Assembly (NCBI GenBank): GCA_019749805.1
Contig: JAIEPH010000008.1
Span: forward strand, 1-46,719
Direction of reading: 5' to 3'
From: Mycobacteriaceae bacterium
GTDB taxonomy: Bacteria > Actinomycetota > Actinomycetes > Mycobacteriales > Mycobacteriaceae
DNA: 46,719 nt
The notes below the pieces were generated by a model, which was not told the DNA's origin, ran no database searches, and saw only the letters and a program-made list of their open reading frames with translations. The translations under genes and the position numbers were made by a program. Numbering within the stretch: position 1 is the stretch's first letter; every line of letters starts with the position of its first letter. This document shows positions 19,872 through 28,592 of the stretch, one piece after another.

Positions 19872-20714
19872 CTAACCTGTGAAGTCGAAGGTCCTTGGAT
19901 CGGGACCCAACCGTGTTCCATCGCCCAGCGAGGAAATGGACGCCATGTCCTCCTCGCTCAGTTCAAGATCGAACACGTCGAAATTACTCACTATTCGCTC
20001 GGGGGTCACCGATTTCGGGATGACTATATTGCCGAGTTGGATATGCCACCTAATCAGTACCTGCGCCGGCGTTTTGCCGTGCCGTTCAGCAACCTCGGTC
20101 ACCTTCGGATTGTCGAGCAGTGCACCTTGGCCCAACGGGGCCCACGCCTCGGTGGCGATGCCCAGTTGGGCGTGCACCTGACGCAACTCCTCCTGCGGAA
20201 ACAGCGGGTGCAATTCCACCTGGTTGACGGCGGGGACGATGCCGGTGGCGTCGACCAGGATTCGCAGATGCTCCGGCTCGAAATTGCTGACGCCGATCGA
20301 TTTGATGCGGCCTTCATCGCGCAACCGGGAGAACGCCTTGAACGTGTCGACGAACGTGTTCCTGGCGGGCAACGGCCAATGGATCAAATACAGATCGAGG
20401 TAGGCGTGCGATCCACTGAAGCCCAATTTGTCCATGCTGCGGTCGAATGCCTTGAGCGTGGAGTCGTAGCCCTGGTCTGAGTTCCACAGCTTGGTGGTGA
20501 TGTAGACGTCCTCGCGGGGCAGACCCGACTTCGCGACCGCCTGCCCGACACCGCGTTCGTTCTGGTACGCCGCTGCCGTGTCGACGTGCCGGTAACCTGC
20601 CTCGAAGGCCGTCGTCACCGCGCGTTCGGTGTCATCGGGGGGTGTCTGGAAAACTCCGAGTCCGACCTGAGGGATTGGATTACCGTCATTCAGCGTGATC
20701 GAAGGAGAGGCCAT
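19872..20714 (-). CDS. aldo-keto reductase, second tandem paralogue
   Basis: The 280-residue protein has the same fold and tetrad: D/Y in [14 protein letters not shown] in [12 protein letters not shown] in [12 protein letters not shown]. It carries the NADP motif [13 protein letters not shown]. It differs enough from its neighbour to be an old duplication. I chose the ATG at 20714 because [11 protein letters not shown] aligns with the paralogue's N-terminus; a start at 20789 would run 25 residues into the divergent lipN. With this choice the ATG overlaps that of lipN in opposite directions. Its ribosome site is weak (CGAAG). Confidence 0.88.
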   Translation of the reverse strand: MASPSITLNDGNPIPQVGLGVFQTPPDDTERAVTTAFEAGYRHVDTAAAYQNERGVGQAVAKSGLPREDVYITTKLWNSDQGYDSTLKAFDRSMDKLGFSGSHAYLDLYLIHWPLPARNTFVDTFKAFSRLRDEGRIKSIGVSNFEPEHLRILVDATGIVPAVNQVELHPLFPQEELRQVHAQLGIATEAWAPLGQGALLDNPKVTEVAERHGKTPAQVLIRWHIQLGNIVIPKSVTPERIVSNFDVFDLELSEEDMASISSLGDGTRLGPDPRTFDFTG

Positions 20715-21810
20715 GACTTCGAGTCTGCCAGTCCAGGCAGTGCGAACGCCGACCGGTCGTAAAGCCCGCTTGGCGAAGATCGGCGGCACTACGTTGCGCG
20801 CGCTCCCTCATATTCCGCGCTCGGTCAAACGGCTTCTGCTTGGTGGTCGTTCGGTCGTCATCGACGGCAACACCCTGGACACCACTCTTCAGTTCATGCT
20901 GTTCGGCCAGAACGCGATGGGCCTCGGAAGTCTGATCCTGGATCACGACGTCCCGACGGCTCGTGCGCTGTTGAGGAAGCTGACAGACGCCTTCAGGCAG
21001 GACCTCCCCGTCGCATCGGTGACGAACCTCGTCATACCCGGTCCGGCGGGCGCGATCCCTGCGCGCCACTATCGACCGGTCGACGGCGACGACGCGCCGC
21101 TGTTGGTCTTCTTTCACGGCGGCGCGATGGTGGTCGGCGATCTCGAGACGCATGACGACGTGTGCAGGCAAATCTGCCGGGACGGCGGCCTGCATGTGTT
21201 GTCGGTCGACTATCGGTTGGCGCCGGAGCATAAGGCGCCGGCAAGCGTCGACGACGCGTTCGTCGCGTTCACGTGGGCGCTCGATCACGCTGCAGAGTTG
21301 GGCGCCGACCCCCGTCGAGTGGCGGTAGGAGGCGATAGCGCCGGCGCCAATCTGGCCGCACTGGTCTCGCTGCGGGCCCGTGACGAGGATGTTCAGCTGC
21401 CGGCGGTGCAATTGCTGTTCTACCCGGTCACGGCGTGGAACGCGCAGACGCGGTCGCGAACGTTGTTCGGCGAAGGCTTCTTCCTCACCGGGGGCGATCT
21501 GAAGTTCGGCGCCGAGAAGTACCTTGGTGGCGCGGATGTCGACGCGGATGACCCTCGGGTATCGCCCCTGCTGGCCGACGACCTGTCTGGACTACCGCCT
21601 GCGCTGGTACTGACAGCCGGCTTCGACCCTCTTCGCGACGAAGGCAGGCAATATGCCGAAGCCCTGCGTGCGGCGGGGGTGCCGGTCGACCACCGAGAGT
21701 TCGGGTCGCTGATACACGGCTTCGTCAACTTCTTCCCGGTCGGGGGCGACAGCGCGACCGCCGTCGCGGAGTCGATCTCCGCGCTGCGGGCCCATCTGGC
21801 CCGCATGTGA
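20713..21810 (+). CDS. lipN: alpha/beta-hydrolase esterase of the hormone-sensitive lipase family
   Basis: The 365-residue protein resembles M. tuberculosis LipN. It has the family IV esterase layout: oxyanion-hole HGGAMVVGD (normally HGGG), nucleophile elbow GDSAGANLAAL, acid DPLRDEG and histidine LIHGFVNFF. It probably hydrolyses short-chain acyl esters; the natural substrate is unknown. I chose ATG 20713 because GAAGGAGAGG (20701-20710) stands directly before it. An in-frame GTG at 20695 is less likely. It is divergent from the aldo-keto reductase pair, and the start codons overlap in a CATG. Confidence 0.9.
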   Translation: MTSSLPVQAVRTPTGRKARLAKIGGTTLRALPHIPRSVKRLLLGGRSVVIDGNTLDTTLQFMLFGQNAMGLGSLILDHDVPTARALLRKLTDAFRQDLPVASVTNLVIPGPAGAIPARHYRPVDGDDAPLLVFFHGGAMVVGDLETHDDVCRQICRDGGLHVLSVDYRLAPEHKAPASVDDAFVAFTWALDHAAELGADPRRVAVGGDSAGANLAALVSLRARDEDVQLPAVQLLFYPVTAWNAQTRSRTLFGEGFFLTGGDLKFGAEKYLGGADVDADDPRVSPLLADDLSGLPPALVLTAGFDPLRDEGRQYAEALRAAGVPVDHREFGSLIHGFVNFFPVGGDSATAVAESISALRAHLARM

Positions 21811-21832
21811 GAAACCTGGAAAAGGCCGCCGG

Positions 21833-21847
21833 TACTCTTAGCACGTG
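21833..21847 (+). promoter_or_regulatory. candidate leaderless promoter of the dsbA-like gene
   Basis: TACTCT (21833-21838) is followed six bases later by the GTG at 21845, the spacing expected if transcription starts at the start codon. There is no ribosome site. Confidence 0.4.
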
Positions 21848-22639
21848 GCTTCGAAACCGAAATACGACCTGAAGGCCTCCGACCGCAAGCGCAACCTGGC
21901 GGTCCAGATCGGCCTGACCGCGATCGTGGTGATCTTCGCCGTGGCGCTCGTGATGTACATCGTGCTGTCGGCCGACGAAAAGCCGACCGCGGGCCAGGCG
22001 GATCCGATCCGGGTCACGTCGACGTCTGCTCAGTTGATCAAGAAGGACGGCACTGACGAGCCCAAGGTCGTGTTGGGGCTCTACGAGGACTTCCTGTGCC
22101 CGGCCTGCCGCAACTTCGAGCAGGAGTTCGGACCCACCGTGAACAAGCTGATCGATTCGGGAGCGGTGGCCGCCGACTACTACATGATTTCGATCCTGGA
22201 TCGCCAGGGCGACGGGTACTCGACGCGGGCGGCCAACGCCGCGTACTGCGTCGCGGGTGATTCGATCGAGGCATTCCGGCGGTTCCATGCCGCGCTGTAC
22301 GCCCAGCAGCCCCAGGAGGGTGTCGGACCGTTCCCCGACAATGCCCGCCTTGCCGAAATCGCCCGTCAGGCCGGCGCTGCGGGCGAAGTTCCCGAGTGCA
22401 TCAACAAAGAGACGAACGCCGACATGGTGTCGGGACTCGCCGCGGCCACCGACGTGAATTCGACACCGACGATTCGCATCAACGGTGAGGACTACCGCCC
22501 GACGACCCCAGAGGCGTTGGTCGCCAAGATCGAGGAGACAGTCGGCAAGCTGCCGGCCTTCGACGCCGGCGTACCACCACCAGCTGCCGAGCCCACACCC
22601 CTGGCACCTCCACCTCCCGCACCCGCGCCTGCACCATGA
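21845..22639 (+). CDS. membrane-anchored DsbA-like thiol oxidoreductase
   Basis: The 264-residue protein has a cytoplasmic basic N-terminus, one membrane segment (about 19-42) and an extracytoplasmic DsbA/thioredoxin-fold domain. The CPAC active site is C85/C88 in YEDFLCPACRNFE, with the cis-proline loop NSTPTIRING. It ends in an unusual Pro/Ala tail (PPPAAEPTPLAPPPPAPAPAP). By family it introduces disulfides into secreted proteins and is reoxidised by the VKOR encoded next, whose ATG overlaps this stop by four bases (ATGA). It is the counterpart of M. tuberculosis Rv2969c. A second cysteine pair (YCVAGD, ECINKE) is present, as in actinobacterial DsbA. Confidence 0.9.
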   Translation: MASKPKYDLKASDRKRNLAVQIGLTAIVVIFAVALVMYIVLSADEKPTAGQADPIRVTSTSAQLIKKDGTDEPKVVLGLYEDFLCPACRNFEQEFGPTVNKLIDSGAVAADYYMISILDRQGDGYSTRAANAAYCVAGDSIEAFRRFHAALYAQQPQEGVGPFPDNARLAEIARQAGAAGEVPECINKETNADMVSGLAAATDVNSTPTIRINGEDYRPTTPEALVAKIEETVGKLPAFDAGVPPPAAEPTPLAPPPPAPAPAP

Positions 22640-23268
22640 CCGTCGCCACACCCAGCACTGTCGAGCCGAGCGAACCCGCGTCGGCGCAGTCGACGGGTGT
22701 CACAGTCGGCAGACCCAGCGCGATATGGGTGCTGATCGCCGGTGTCCTCGGATTGGCCGCTGCGGCGACGCTCACAGTCGAGAAGATCGAGATCTTGATC
22801 AACCCCGACTACGTGCCGTCCTGCAGCATCAATCCGGTGCTGTCGTGCGGTTCGGTGATGATCACCCCGCAGGCGTCGGTCTTCGGGTTCCCCAATTCGC
22901 TCATCGGCATCGTCGGGTTCACCGTCGTATTGGTGACCGGTGTGCTGGCGCTCGCCAAAGTCGATCTGCCGCGCTGGTATTGGACCGGCCTGGCGATCGG
23001 CTCCTTCCTCGGCGTCGGATTCGTGCACTGGTTGGCGTGGGAGAGCCTGTACAGCATCGGCGCACTGTGCCCGTACTGCATGGTGGTATGGGCCGTGACG
23101 ATTCCGTTGTTCGTGGTTGCGACGTCGATCGCGTCCCGTGCTGCGGCATCCAACGGTGTTGTGCGCGTGCTCCATACGTGGCGCTGGTCCCTGGTGGCCC
23201 TGTGGTTCACCGGGCTTCTCCTATTGATCCTGGTGCGCTTCTGGGACTACTGGTCCACCCTTCTCTAG
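22636..23268 (+). CDS. vitamin K epoxide reductase (VKOR) homologue
   Basis: The 210-residue integral membrane protein has four to five predicted helices. VKOR signatures are the loop cysteines C63 and C71 (PSCSINPVLSCGSV) and the quinone-site pair C145/C148 (CPYC). It is expected to recycle the DsbA-like partner by passing electrons to menaquinone, replacing DsbB in actinobacteria. The ATG overlaps the previous stop, so expression is translationally coupled. The first 25 residues are a Ser/Thr/Pro-rich cytoplasmic extension. Confidence 0.93.
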   Translation: MTVATPSTVEPSEPASAQSTGVTVGRPSAIWVLIAGVLGLAAAATLTVEKIEILINPDYVPSCSINPVLSCGSVMITPQASVFGFPNSLIGIVGFTVVLVTGVLALAKVDLPRWYWTGLAIGSFLGVGFVHWLAWESLYSIGALCPYCMVVWAVTIPLFVVATSIASRAAASNGVVRVLHTWRWSLVALWFTGLLLLILVRFWDYWSTLL

Positions 23269-23291
23269 ACACCCGACGGGGGCGGTAGCGC

Positions 23292-26200
23292 GTGATATCC
23301 AAAGTTCTGGTGGCCAATCGCGGCGAGATCGCGATTCGTGCTTTCCGGGCGGCCTACGAGATGGGCATCACCACCATCGCGGTGTACGCGCACGAGGACC
23401 GCAACTCCCAGCACCGCCTGAAGGCTGACGAGTCGTATCAGATCGGTGAGACCGGCCATCCGGTACGCGCATACCTATCGGTCGACGAGATCATCCGCAT
23501 CGCGCAGCAGGCGGGCGCCGATGCCGTCTATCCCGGGTATGGGTTCCTCTCGGAGAACCCGCAATTGGCTGCGGCGTGCGCGGATGCCGGGATCACGTTC
23601 ATCGGTCCGGGGGCGGAAATCCTTGAGTTGACGGGGAACAAGGCCCGCGCGATCGCCGCGGCACGCGATGCAGGTCTGCCGGTGCTGAACTCTTCGGCGC
23701 CGTCGTCGTCGGTGGACGAACTGGTCGCTGCGTCGGAGACCATGGAGTTCCCGCTGTTCGTCAAGGCGGTGTCCGGCGGCGGTGGACGCGGAATGCGGCG
23801 AGTCACAGAGCCGTCGGTGCTGCGCGAGGCGATCGAGGCGGCCAGCCGTGAGGCCGAGTCGGCGTTCGGCGATCCGATGGTCTACCTCGAGCAGGCGGTG
23901 CTCAACCCGCGCCATATCGAGGTGCAGATCCTCGCCGATAAACACGGCAGTGTGATGCATCTGTTCGAGCGTGACTGCAGCATGCAGCGTCGCCATCAGA
24001 AAGTCATCGAATTGGCTCCTGCGCCAAACCTTCCCGCGGATCTGCGGGACAAGATGTGTGCTGATGCGGTCGCCTTCGCCCGTTCCATCGACTACACGTA
24101 CGCGGGCACGGTGGAGTTCCTGCTCGACGAGCGTGGGCATTACGTGTTCATCGAGATGAACCCGCGCATCCAGGTCGAGCACACGGTGACCGAGGAGATC
24201 ACCGACGTCGATCTGGTCGCGAGCCAGTTGCGCATCGCCGACGGCGAGACGCTGGCGGACCTCGGACTGAGCCAGGACGGATTGACCGCGCCGCGGGGCT
24301 TTGCCATGCAGTGCCGGATCACCACCGAGGATCCCGCCAACGGATTCCGCCCCGACACCGGGCGCATCACGAGCTACCGGTCGCCGGGTGGTGCGGGGAT
24401 CCGCCTCGACGGCGCAACACATTTGGGCGCGGAGATCGGGGCCCACTTCGACTCTCTGCTGGTCAAGCTGACCTGTCGCGGTCGGGACTACGCGGCGGCG
24501 CTCGCTCGGTCCCGGCGTGCGCTGGCCGAGTTCCGGGTGCGTGGAGTGTCGACGAACATCCCGTTCCTGCTGGCCGTCGTCAACGATCCGGATTTCCGCG
24601 CCGGACGCATCACCACGTCATTCATCGACGACCGGCCCTACCTGCTGACCGCACACACCCCGGCCGACCGCGGTACCAAGATCCTCAACTACCTGGCAGA
24701 CGTCACGGTCAACCAACCGCACGGTCCGCGACCGTCGACGGTGTACCCGCACGACAAGCTGCCCGACGTCGATCTGGCGTCGCCGCCGCCGTCGGGGTCC
24801 AAACAGCTGCTGACCGAACTGGGGCCCGATGGGTTCGCCCGCTGGATGCGCGAATCGAAGGCGGTCGGCGTAACCGATACCACGTTCCGCGACGCCCACC
24901 AGTCCCTGTTGGCGACCAGGCTGAGGACGACCGGTCTGCTCATGGTGGCGCCCTACATCGCGCGGATGACGCCGCAACTGTTGTCGGTGGAGTGCTGGGG
25001 TGGCGCGACTTACGATGTGGCGCTTCGGTTCTTGAAGGAAGACCCGTGGGAGCGCCTGGCCGCGTTGCGTGAGGCGATGCCGAACATCTGCCTGCAGATG
25101 CTGCTGCGCGGCCGCAACACCGTGGGTTACACGCCGTATCCGGAATCGGTCACCAAGGCGTTCGTTGCTGAGGCGACGGGCACCGGGATTGATATCTACC
25201 GCATCTTCGACGCGCTCAACAATGTCGAGTCGATGCGCCCGGCCATCGACGCGGTCCGAGAGACCGGCACGTCGATCGCCGAGGTCGCGATGAGCTACAC
25301 CGGCGATCTTTCCGATCCGGGGGAGAACCTGTACACCCTGGACTACTACCTCAAGTTGGCCGAGCAGATCGTCGACGCCGGCGCGCATGTGCTGGCGATC
25401 AAGGACATGGCCGGGTTGCTACGGCCGCAGGCAGCCACCGCGTTGGTGTCGGCGCTGCGCGGCCGGTTCGACCTGCCCGTACACGTGCACACCCATGACA
25501 CTCCCGGCGGGCAGCTGGCCACGTATGTGGCGGCATGGCAGGCCGGTGCCAACGCCGTCGACGGCGCCTCGGCGCCGTTGGCGGGAACGACGAGTCAGCC
25601 CGCGCTGTCCTCGATCGTCGCAGCCGCGGCGCACACCGAATACGACACCGGGTTGTCATTGCCGGCGGTATGCGATCTCGAGCCGTACTTCGAGGCTTTG
25701 CGAAAGGTGTACGCGCCCTTCGATGTTGCAGCGTCTGGCCCTCCATCTCCAACGGGGCGGGTGTATCACCACGAGATCCCGGGTGGTCAGCTGTCGAATC
25801 TGCGCCAGCAGGCCATCGCGCTGGGCTTCGCGGATCGCTTCGAGGAGATCGAAGAGAATTACGCGGCGGCCGACCGCATCCTGGGCCGACTGGTGAAGGT
25901 GACGCCGTCGTCCAAGGTGGTCGGAGATCTGGCGCTGGCACTGGTCGGGGCCGGGATCAGCGCCGACGAATTCGCCGCGGACCCAGCGCGCTTCGACATC
26001 CCGGAGTCGGTGATCGGATTCCTGCGTGGGGAACTCGGCGACCCGCCGGGCGGCTGGCCCGAACCGTTGCGCACCAAGGCACTTGCCGGACGGTCGCCGG
26101 CGCGGCCCACCGAGGAGCTGTCCGAGGAGGACGAGGCGGCGCTGGCGCAACCCGGCACCACTCGACAAGCCACCTTGAATCGGCTGCTTTTCCCCGGCCC

Positions 26201-26687
26201 GACCGAGGAATTCGAGGCGCATCGGGAACTGTACGGAGACACCTCTGGCCTGTCGGCGAACCAGTTCTTCTATGGTCTGCGTCAAGGCGACGAGCATCAG
26301 GTACGGCTCGAGCGCGGTGTCGAGCTGTTGATCGGGCTGGAAGCGATCTCGGACGCCGACGAACGCGGCATGCGCACCGTGATGTGCATCTTCAACGGTC
26401 AGCTGCGTCCGGTCGTGGTGCGTGACAAGAGTATCGCCAGCGAGGTACCCACCGCCGAGAAGGCCGACCGGTCCAACCCCGATCATGTCGCAGCGCCCTT
26501 CGCCGGCGTCGTCACGGTCAGCGTGTCCGCGGGAGACAAGGTCGACTCAGGACAGACCATCGCCACGATCGAGGCAATGAAGATGGAAGCGGCGATCACC
26601 GCGCCCAAGGCCGGCCAGGTCGACCGCGTCGCCGTATCGGCCACCGCCCAGGTCGAAGGTGGCGATCTGCTCGTGGTGGTCAGCTGA
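23292..26687 (+). CDS. pyc: pyruvate carboxylase
   Basis: This anaplerotic enzyme makes oxaloacetate from pyruvate, bicarbonate and ATP. The 1131-residue single chain has the biotin-carboxylase domain first ([32 protein letters not shown]). The carboxyltransferase domain follows from about residue 525 ([19 protein letters not shown]), then a C-terminal biotinyl domain with K1097 in IEAMKMEA. Length equals M. tuberculosis Pca. The GTG at 23292 has a GGGGGCGG stretch upstream. The TGA overlaps the proposed start of rsmD by four bases. Confidence 0.97.
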   Translation: MISKVLVANRGEIAIRAFRAAYEMGITTIAVYAHEDRNSQHRLKADESYQIGETGHPVRAYLSVDEIIRIAQQAGADAVYPGYGFLSENPQLAAACADAGITFIGPGAEILELTGNKARAIAAARDAGLPVLNSSAPSSSVDELVAASETMEFPLFVKAVSGGGGRGMRRVTEPSVLREAIEAASREAESAFGDPMVYLEQAVLNPRHIEVQILADKHGSVMHLFERDCSMQRRHQKVIELAPAPNLPADLRDKMCADAVAFARSIDYTYAGTVEFLLDERGHYVFIEMNPRIQVEHTVTEEITDVDLVASQLRIADGETLADLGLSQDGLTAPRGFAMQCRITTEDPANGFRPDTGRITSYRSPGGAGIRLDGATHLGAEIGAHFDSLLVKLTCRGRDYAAALARSRRALAEFRVRGVSTNIPFLLAVVNDPDFRAGRITTSFIDDRPYLLTAHTPADRGTKILNYLADVTVNQPHGPRPSTVYPHDKLPDVDLASPPPSGSKQLLTELGPDGFARWMRESKAVGVTDTTFRDAHQSLLATRLRTTGLLMVAPYIARMTPQLLSVECWGGATYDVALRFLKEDPWERLAALREAMPNICLQMLLRGRNTVGYTPYPESVTKAFVAEATGTGIDIYRIFDALNNVESMRPAIDAVRETGTSIAEVAMSYTGDLSDPGENLYTLDYYLKLAEQIVDAGAHVLAIKDMAGLLRPQAATALVSALRGRFDLPVHVHTHDTPGGQLATYVAAWQAGANAVDGASAPLAGTTSQPALSSIVAAAAHTEYDTGLSLPAVCDLEPYFEALRKVYAPFDVAASGPPSPTGRVYHHEIPGGQLSNLRQQAIALGFADRFEEIEENYAAADRILGRLVKVTPSSKVVGDLALALVGAGISADEFAADPARFDIPESVIGFLRGELGDPPGGWPEPLRTKALAGRSPARPTEELSEEDEAALAQPGTTRQATLNRLLFPGPTEEFEAHRELYGDTSGLSANQFFYGLRQGDEHQVRLERGVELLIGLEAISDADERGMRTVMCIFNGQLRPVVVRDKSIASEVPTAEKADRSNPDHVAAPFAGVVTVSVSAGDKVDSGQTIATIEAMKMEAAITAPKAGQVDRVAVSATAQVEGGDLLVVVS

Positions 26688-27238
26688 CCCGCATCATCGC
26701 CGGCACCCTGGGTGGACGGCGAATCACGGTGCCGCGCACTGGAACCCGCCCCACCACCGACCGGGTCCGGGGATCGCTGTTCAATCTGCTGACGGCGCGG
26801 CTGGAGCTTTTCGGTCGCTCCGTTCTCGATCTGTACGCCGGCTCGGGAGCGCTCGGCCTCGAAGCGCTGTCCCGCGGAGCCGCCTCGGCGGTATTCGTCG
26901 AATCAGACCAGCGGGCCGCGAACATCATCGACAAGAACATCGCCGCCCTTGGTGTGACCCGTGCGACGGTGCGTCGCGGCGCGGTCGCAACAGTCCTGGC
27001 TTCGGGCACCGCGCACCCTGCCGACCTCGTGCTCGCCGATCCGCCCTACACGGTGGAGGCGGGTGATCTGGCACGAGTGCTCTCCGCTCTGACGCACGGC
27101 GGCTGGACGACGACAGGGACGGTGGCCGTCGTCGAACGCCCGGCGTCCGGCGCGGCACTGACGTGGCCCGACGGATGGGAGGTGTGGCCGGCGCGCACGT
27201 ACGGCGACACCCGGCTGGAACTCGCCGAGCGGACTTGA
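26684..27238 (+). CDS. rsmD: 16S rRNA (guanine-966-N2) methyltransferase RsmD, probable CTG start
   Basis: RsmD methylates G966 of 16S rRNA. The frame shows the SAM-binding [19 protein letters not shown] and the catalytic LADPPY. The N-terminal family pattern ([15 protein letters not shown]) is encoded from 26684, where the only possible initiation codon is CTG (26684-26686), overlapping the pyc TGA. No ATG, GTG or TTG lies just upstream in frame. The first conventional start (GTG 26729) would remove these conserved residues. I therefore annotate 184 residues from CTG. Translation is probably coupled to pyc. coaD follows 22 bases later. Confidence 0.85.
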   Translation: MTRIIAGTLGGRRITVPRTGTRPTTDRVRGSLFNLLTARLELFGRSVLDLYAGSGALGLEALSRGAASAVFVESDQRAANIIDKNIAALGVTRATVRRGAVATVLASGTAHPADLVLADPPYTVEAGDLARVLSALTHGGWTTTGTVAVVERPASGAALTWPDGWEVWPARTYGDTRLELAERT

Positions 27239-27246
27239 CCGCCCTG

Positions 27247-27263
27247 TACCGTCGTTCCCCATG
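27247..27263 (+). promoter_or_regulatory. candidate leaderless promoter of coaD
   Basis: TACCGT (27247-27252) stands eight bases before the ATG at 27261, and no ribosome site is present. This fits a leaderless start. Confidence 0.35.
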
Positions 27264-27737
27264 AGCGGCGCCGTATGCCCGGGGTCCTTCGATCCGATAA
27301 CCCTCGGCCATGTCGACATCTTCGAGCGCGCAGCGGCCCAGTTCGACGAGGTCGTGGTGGCCGTATTGGTGAACCCGAACAAGAAGGGCATGTTCAGCCT
27401 CGACGAGCGCATCGCGATGATCGAGGAATCGACGACACATCTGCCGAATCTGCGGGCGGAGTCCGGTGAGGGTCTGGTGGTCGACTTCGTCAAGAACCGC
27501 GGGCTGACCGCGATCGTCAAGGGTCTGCGCACCGGGACGGATTTCGAATACGAGCTGCAGATGGCGCAGATGAACAAGCACATTGCCGGCGTCGACACCT
27601 TCTTCGTCGCCACGACGCCGACGTATTCGTTCGTATCGTCCTCGCTGGCGAAGGAGGTCGCGTCGCTCGGCGGCGACGTCTCCGCATTGTTGCCCGAGGC
27701 CGTCAACGTGCGGCTGCAGGCCAAGCTCAAGGGTTAG
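27261..27737 (+). CDS. coaD: phosphopantetheine adenylyltransferase
   Basis: CoaD transfers AMP from ATP to 4'-phosphopantetheine in coenzyme A synthesis. The 158-residue protein has the nucleotidyltransferase signature [19 protein letters not shown] at the N-terminus and the second motif [16 protein letters not shown]. Length is normal. The stop lies inside a 20-bp tandem duplication that extends into the intergenic region. Confidence 0.96.
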   Translation: MSGAVCPGSFDPITLGHVDIFERAAAQFDEVVVAVLVNPNKKGMFSLDERIAMIEESTTHLPNLRAESGEGLVVDFVKNRGLTAIVKGLRTGTDFEYELQMAQMNKHIAGVDTFFVATTPTYSFVSSSLAKEVASLGGDVSALLPEAVNVRLQAKLKG

Positions 27738-27759
27738 CCGGCCAGCTCAAGGGGTAGCC
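27724..27759 (+). repeat. 20-bp-period direct duplication at the end of coaD
   Basis: AGCTCAAGGGTTAGCC (27724-27739) is repeated as AGCTCAAGGGGTAGCC (27744-27759) with one mismatch. The first copy contains the coaD stop. The duplication places a GGTTA and a GGGTA at the spacing of a SigF promoter. Confidence 0.75.
27732..27756 (+). promoter_or_regulatory. SigF-like promoter upstream of the hemerythrin-like gene
   Basis: GGTTA (27732-27736) and GGGTA (27752-27756) are 15 bases apart, against the mycobacterial SigF pattern GGTTT-N15-17-GGGTA. The match is nine of ten bases. The downstream gene starts at 27820, giving a leader of about 55 bases. Stress-dependent expression is an inference. Confidence 0.4.
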
Positions 27760-27819
27760 AGAAGTGGCGCCCAGCCCATCGCGCCCTAAACATTCCCCAT
27801 GAGTACTGGAGGCTTTGCC

Positions 27820-28386
27820 GTGGTTGAGACATTTGTGCAGTCGACCGATGACGTCGTGAGATTCCTCAAGGATCAGCACAACCTGATCAAGGACATGTTC
27901 GACGAGGTGCTCAGCGCTTCGGACACCAAGGCGCGTGAGACGGCGTTCGTTGAACTGCGCCAACTGCTCGCCGTGCATGAGACTGCCGAGGAGATGGTGG
28001 TCCACCCGCGGGTCCGCAACGAGGCGAAGAACGGCGACGAGATCGTCGACGCCCGCCTGGAAGAGGAGCACAAGGCCAAGGAGATGCTTTCGGCGCTCGA
28101 GGGCATGGACATCGATTCGCCGGAATTCATCGCCGAACTCCAGGCGTTCCGCGACGCGGTCATCGAGCACGCCGAGCACGAGGAGGCCGACGAGTTCACC
28201 AAGCTCGAAAGCAACCTCACGGCTGAGGATCGCGGCCGGATGGCCAAGGCGGTACTCGCCGCGGAGGCCATTGCGCCGACCCGGCCGCATGCGGGAGTTG
28301 AGAGCGCCAAGGCCAACTTCATGGTCGGCCCGTTCGCGTCAATGATCGACCGGGCCCGCGACGCGATCTCCGCGGCGGTCCGTTAG
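27820..28386 (+). CDS. hemerythrin-like HHE domain protein
   Basis: The 188-residue protein has an HHE cation-binding four-helix bundle. Candidate di-iron ligands are H20 (DQHNLIKDMFDE), H53 and E57 (AVHETAEE), H84 (EEEHKAKEML) and H117 (VIEHAEHEEADEF). Such proteins bind oxygen or nitric oxide, or respond to peroxide; mycobacterial members have been linked to oxidative stress and SigF. I chose the GTG at 27820 because GGAGG (27808-27812) is seven bases upstream. An ATG at 27799 is possible but lacks a ribosome site. The C-terminal 50 residues extend beyond the bundle. Confidence 0.88.
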   Translation: MVETFVQSTDDVVRFLKDQHNLIKDMFDEVLSASDTKARETAFVELRQLLAVHETAEEMVVHPRVRNEAKNGDEIVDARLEEEHKAKEMLSALEGMDIDSPEFIAELQAFRDAVIEHAEHEEADEFTKLESNLTAEDRGRMAKAVLAAEAIAPTRPHAGVESAKANFMVGPFASMIDRARDAISAAVR

Positions 28387-28389
28387 CCA

Positions 28390-28409
28390 GGTTCTTCGCC
28401 CGCAGAACC
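28390..28409 (+). terminator. possible terminator hairpin after the hemerythrin-like gene
   Basis: GGTTCT-N8-AGAACC forms a 6-bp stem four bases after the stop, without a U-tract. It is the only candidate terminator at this gene's end. Confidence 0.3.
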
Positions 28410-28431
28410 CGGGCGTGCGGCCATCGTCGTC

Positions 28432-28443
28432 TTGACATAATGT
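28432..28443 (+). promoter_or_regulatory. possible promoter element upstream of sepIVA
   Basis: TTGACA (28432-28437) is immediately followed by TAATGT (28438-28443). As the two overlap in function, only one can be a -10 (TAATGT) here; a -35 TTGACA would lack a good -10 at 17 bases. A leader of about 145 bases would follow. Confidence 0.25.
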
Positions 28444-28510
28444 GCGCAGAGCATGCGGACGGCCCGCGGCCTGGGGAAGCGGTGGCGCAGCAGGAAGTGC
28501 AGCTGAGACG

Positions 28511-28580
28511 CGACACACCGTGTCGATAGCTGAGTCACAGGCGTAACACCAGGCACACTGGTAACTGTCAACTACGCCTG
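28511..28580 (+). promoter_or_regulatory. structured leader of sepIVA: palindrome plus nested hairpin
   Basis: Two elements occupy the gap. The first is CGACAC-ACC-GTGTCG (28511-28525), a perfect palindrome suitable as an operator or hairpin. The second is a nested structure with outer arms CAGGCGTA (28538-28545) and TACGCCTG (28573-28580) and inner arms ACCAG (28548-28552) and CTGGT (28558-28562). The outer stem ends at the first base of the GGAGGG ribosome site (28580-28585), so folding could affect initiation. No known riboswitch class is recognised. Confidence 0.5.
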
Positions 28581-28592
28581 GAGGGTGTTGCC

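Noticed and set aside
28432..28460. TTGACA as the -35 of a standard sepIVA promoter
   Set aside because: No acceptable -10 occurs 16-18 bases downstream; only the overlapping TAATGT is plausible.
28383..28571. 62-codon minus-strand frame in the gap before sepIVA
   Set aside because: No ribosome site, no recognised domain, and it runs through the candidate hairpins; treated as noncoding.
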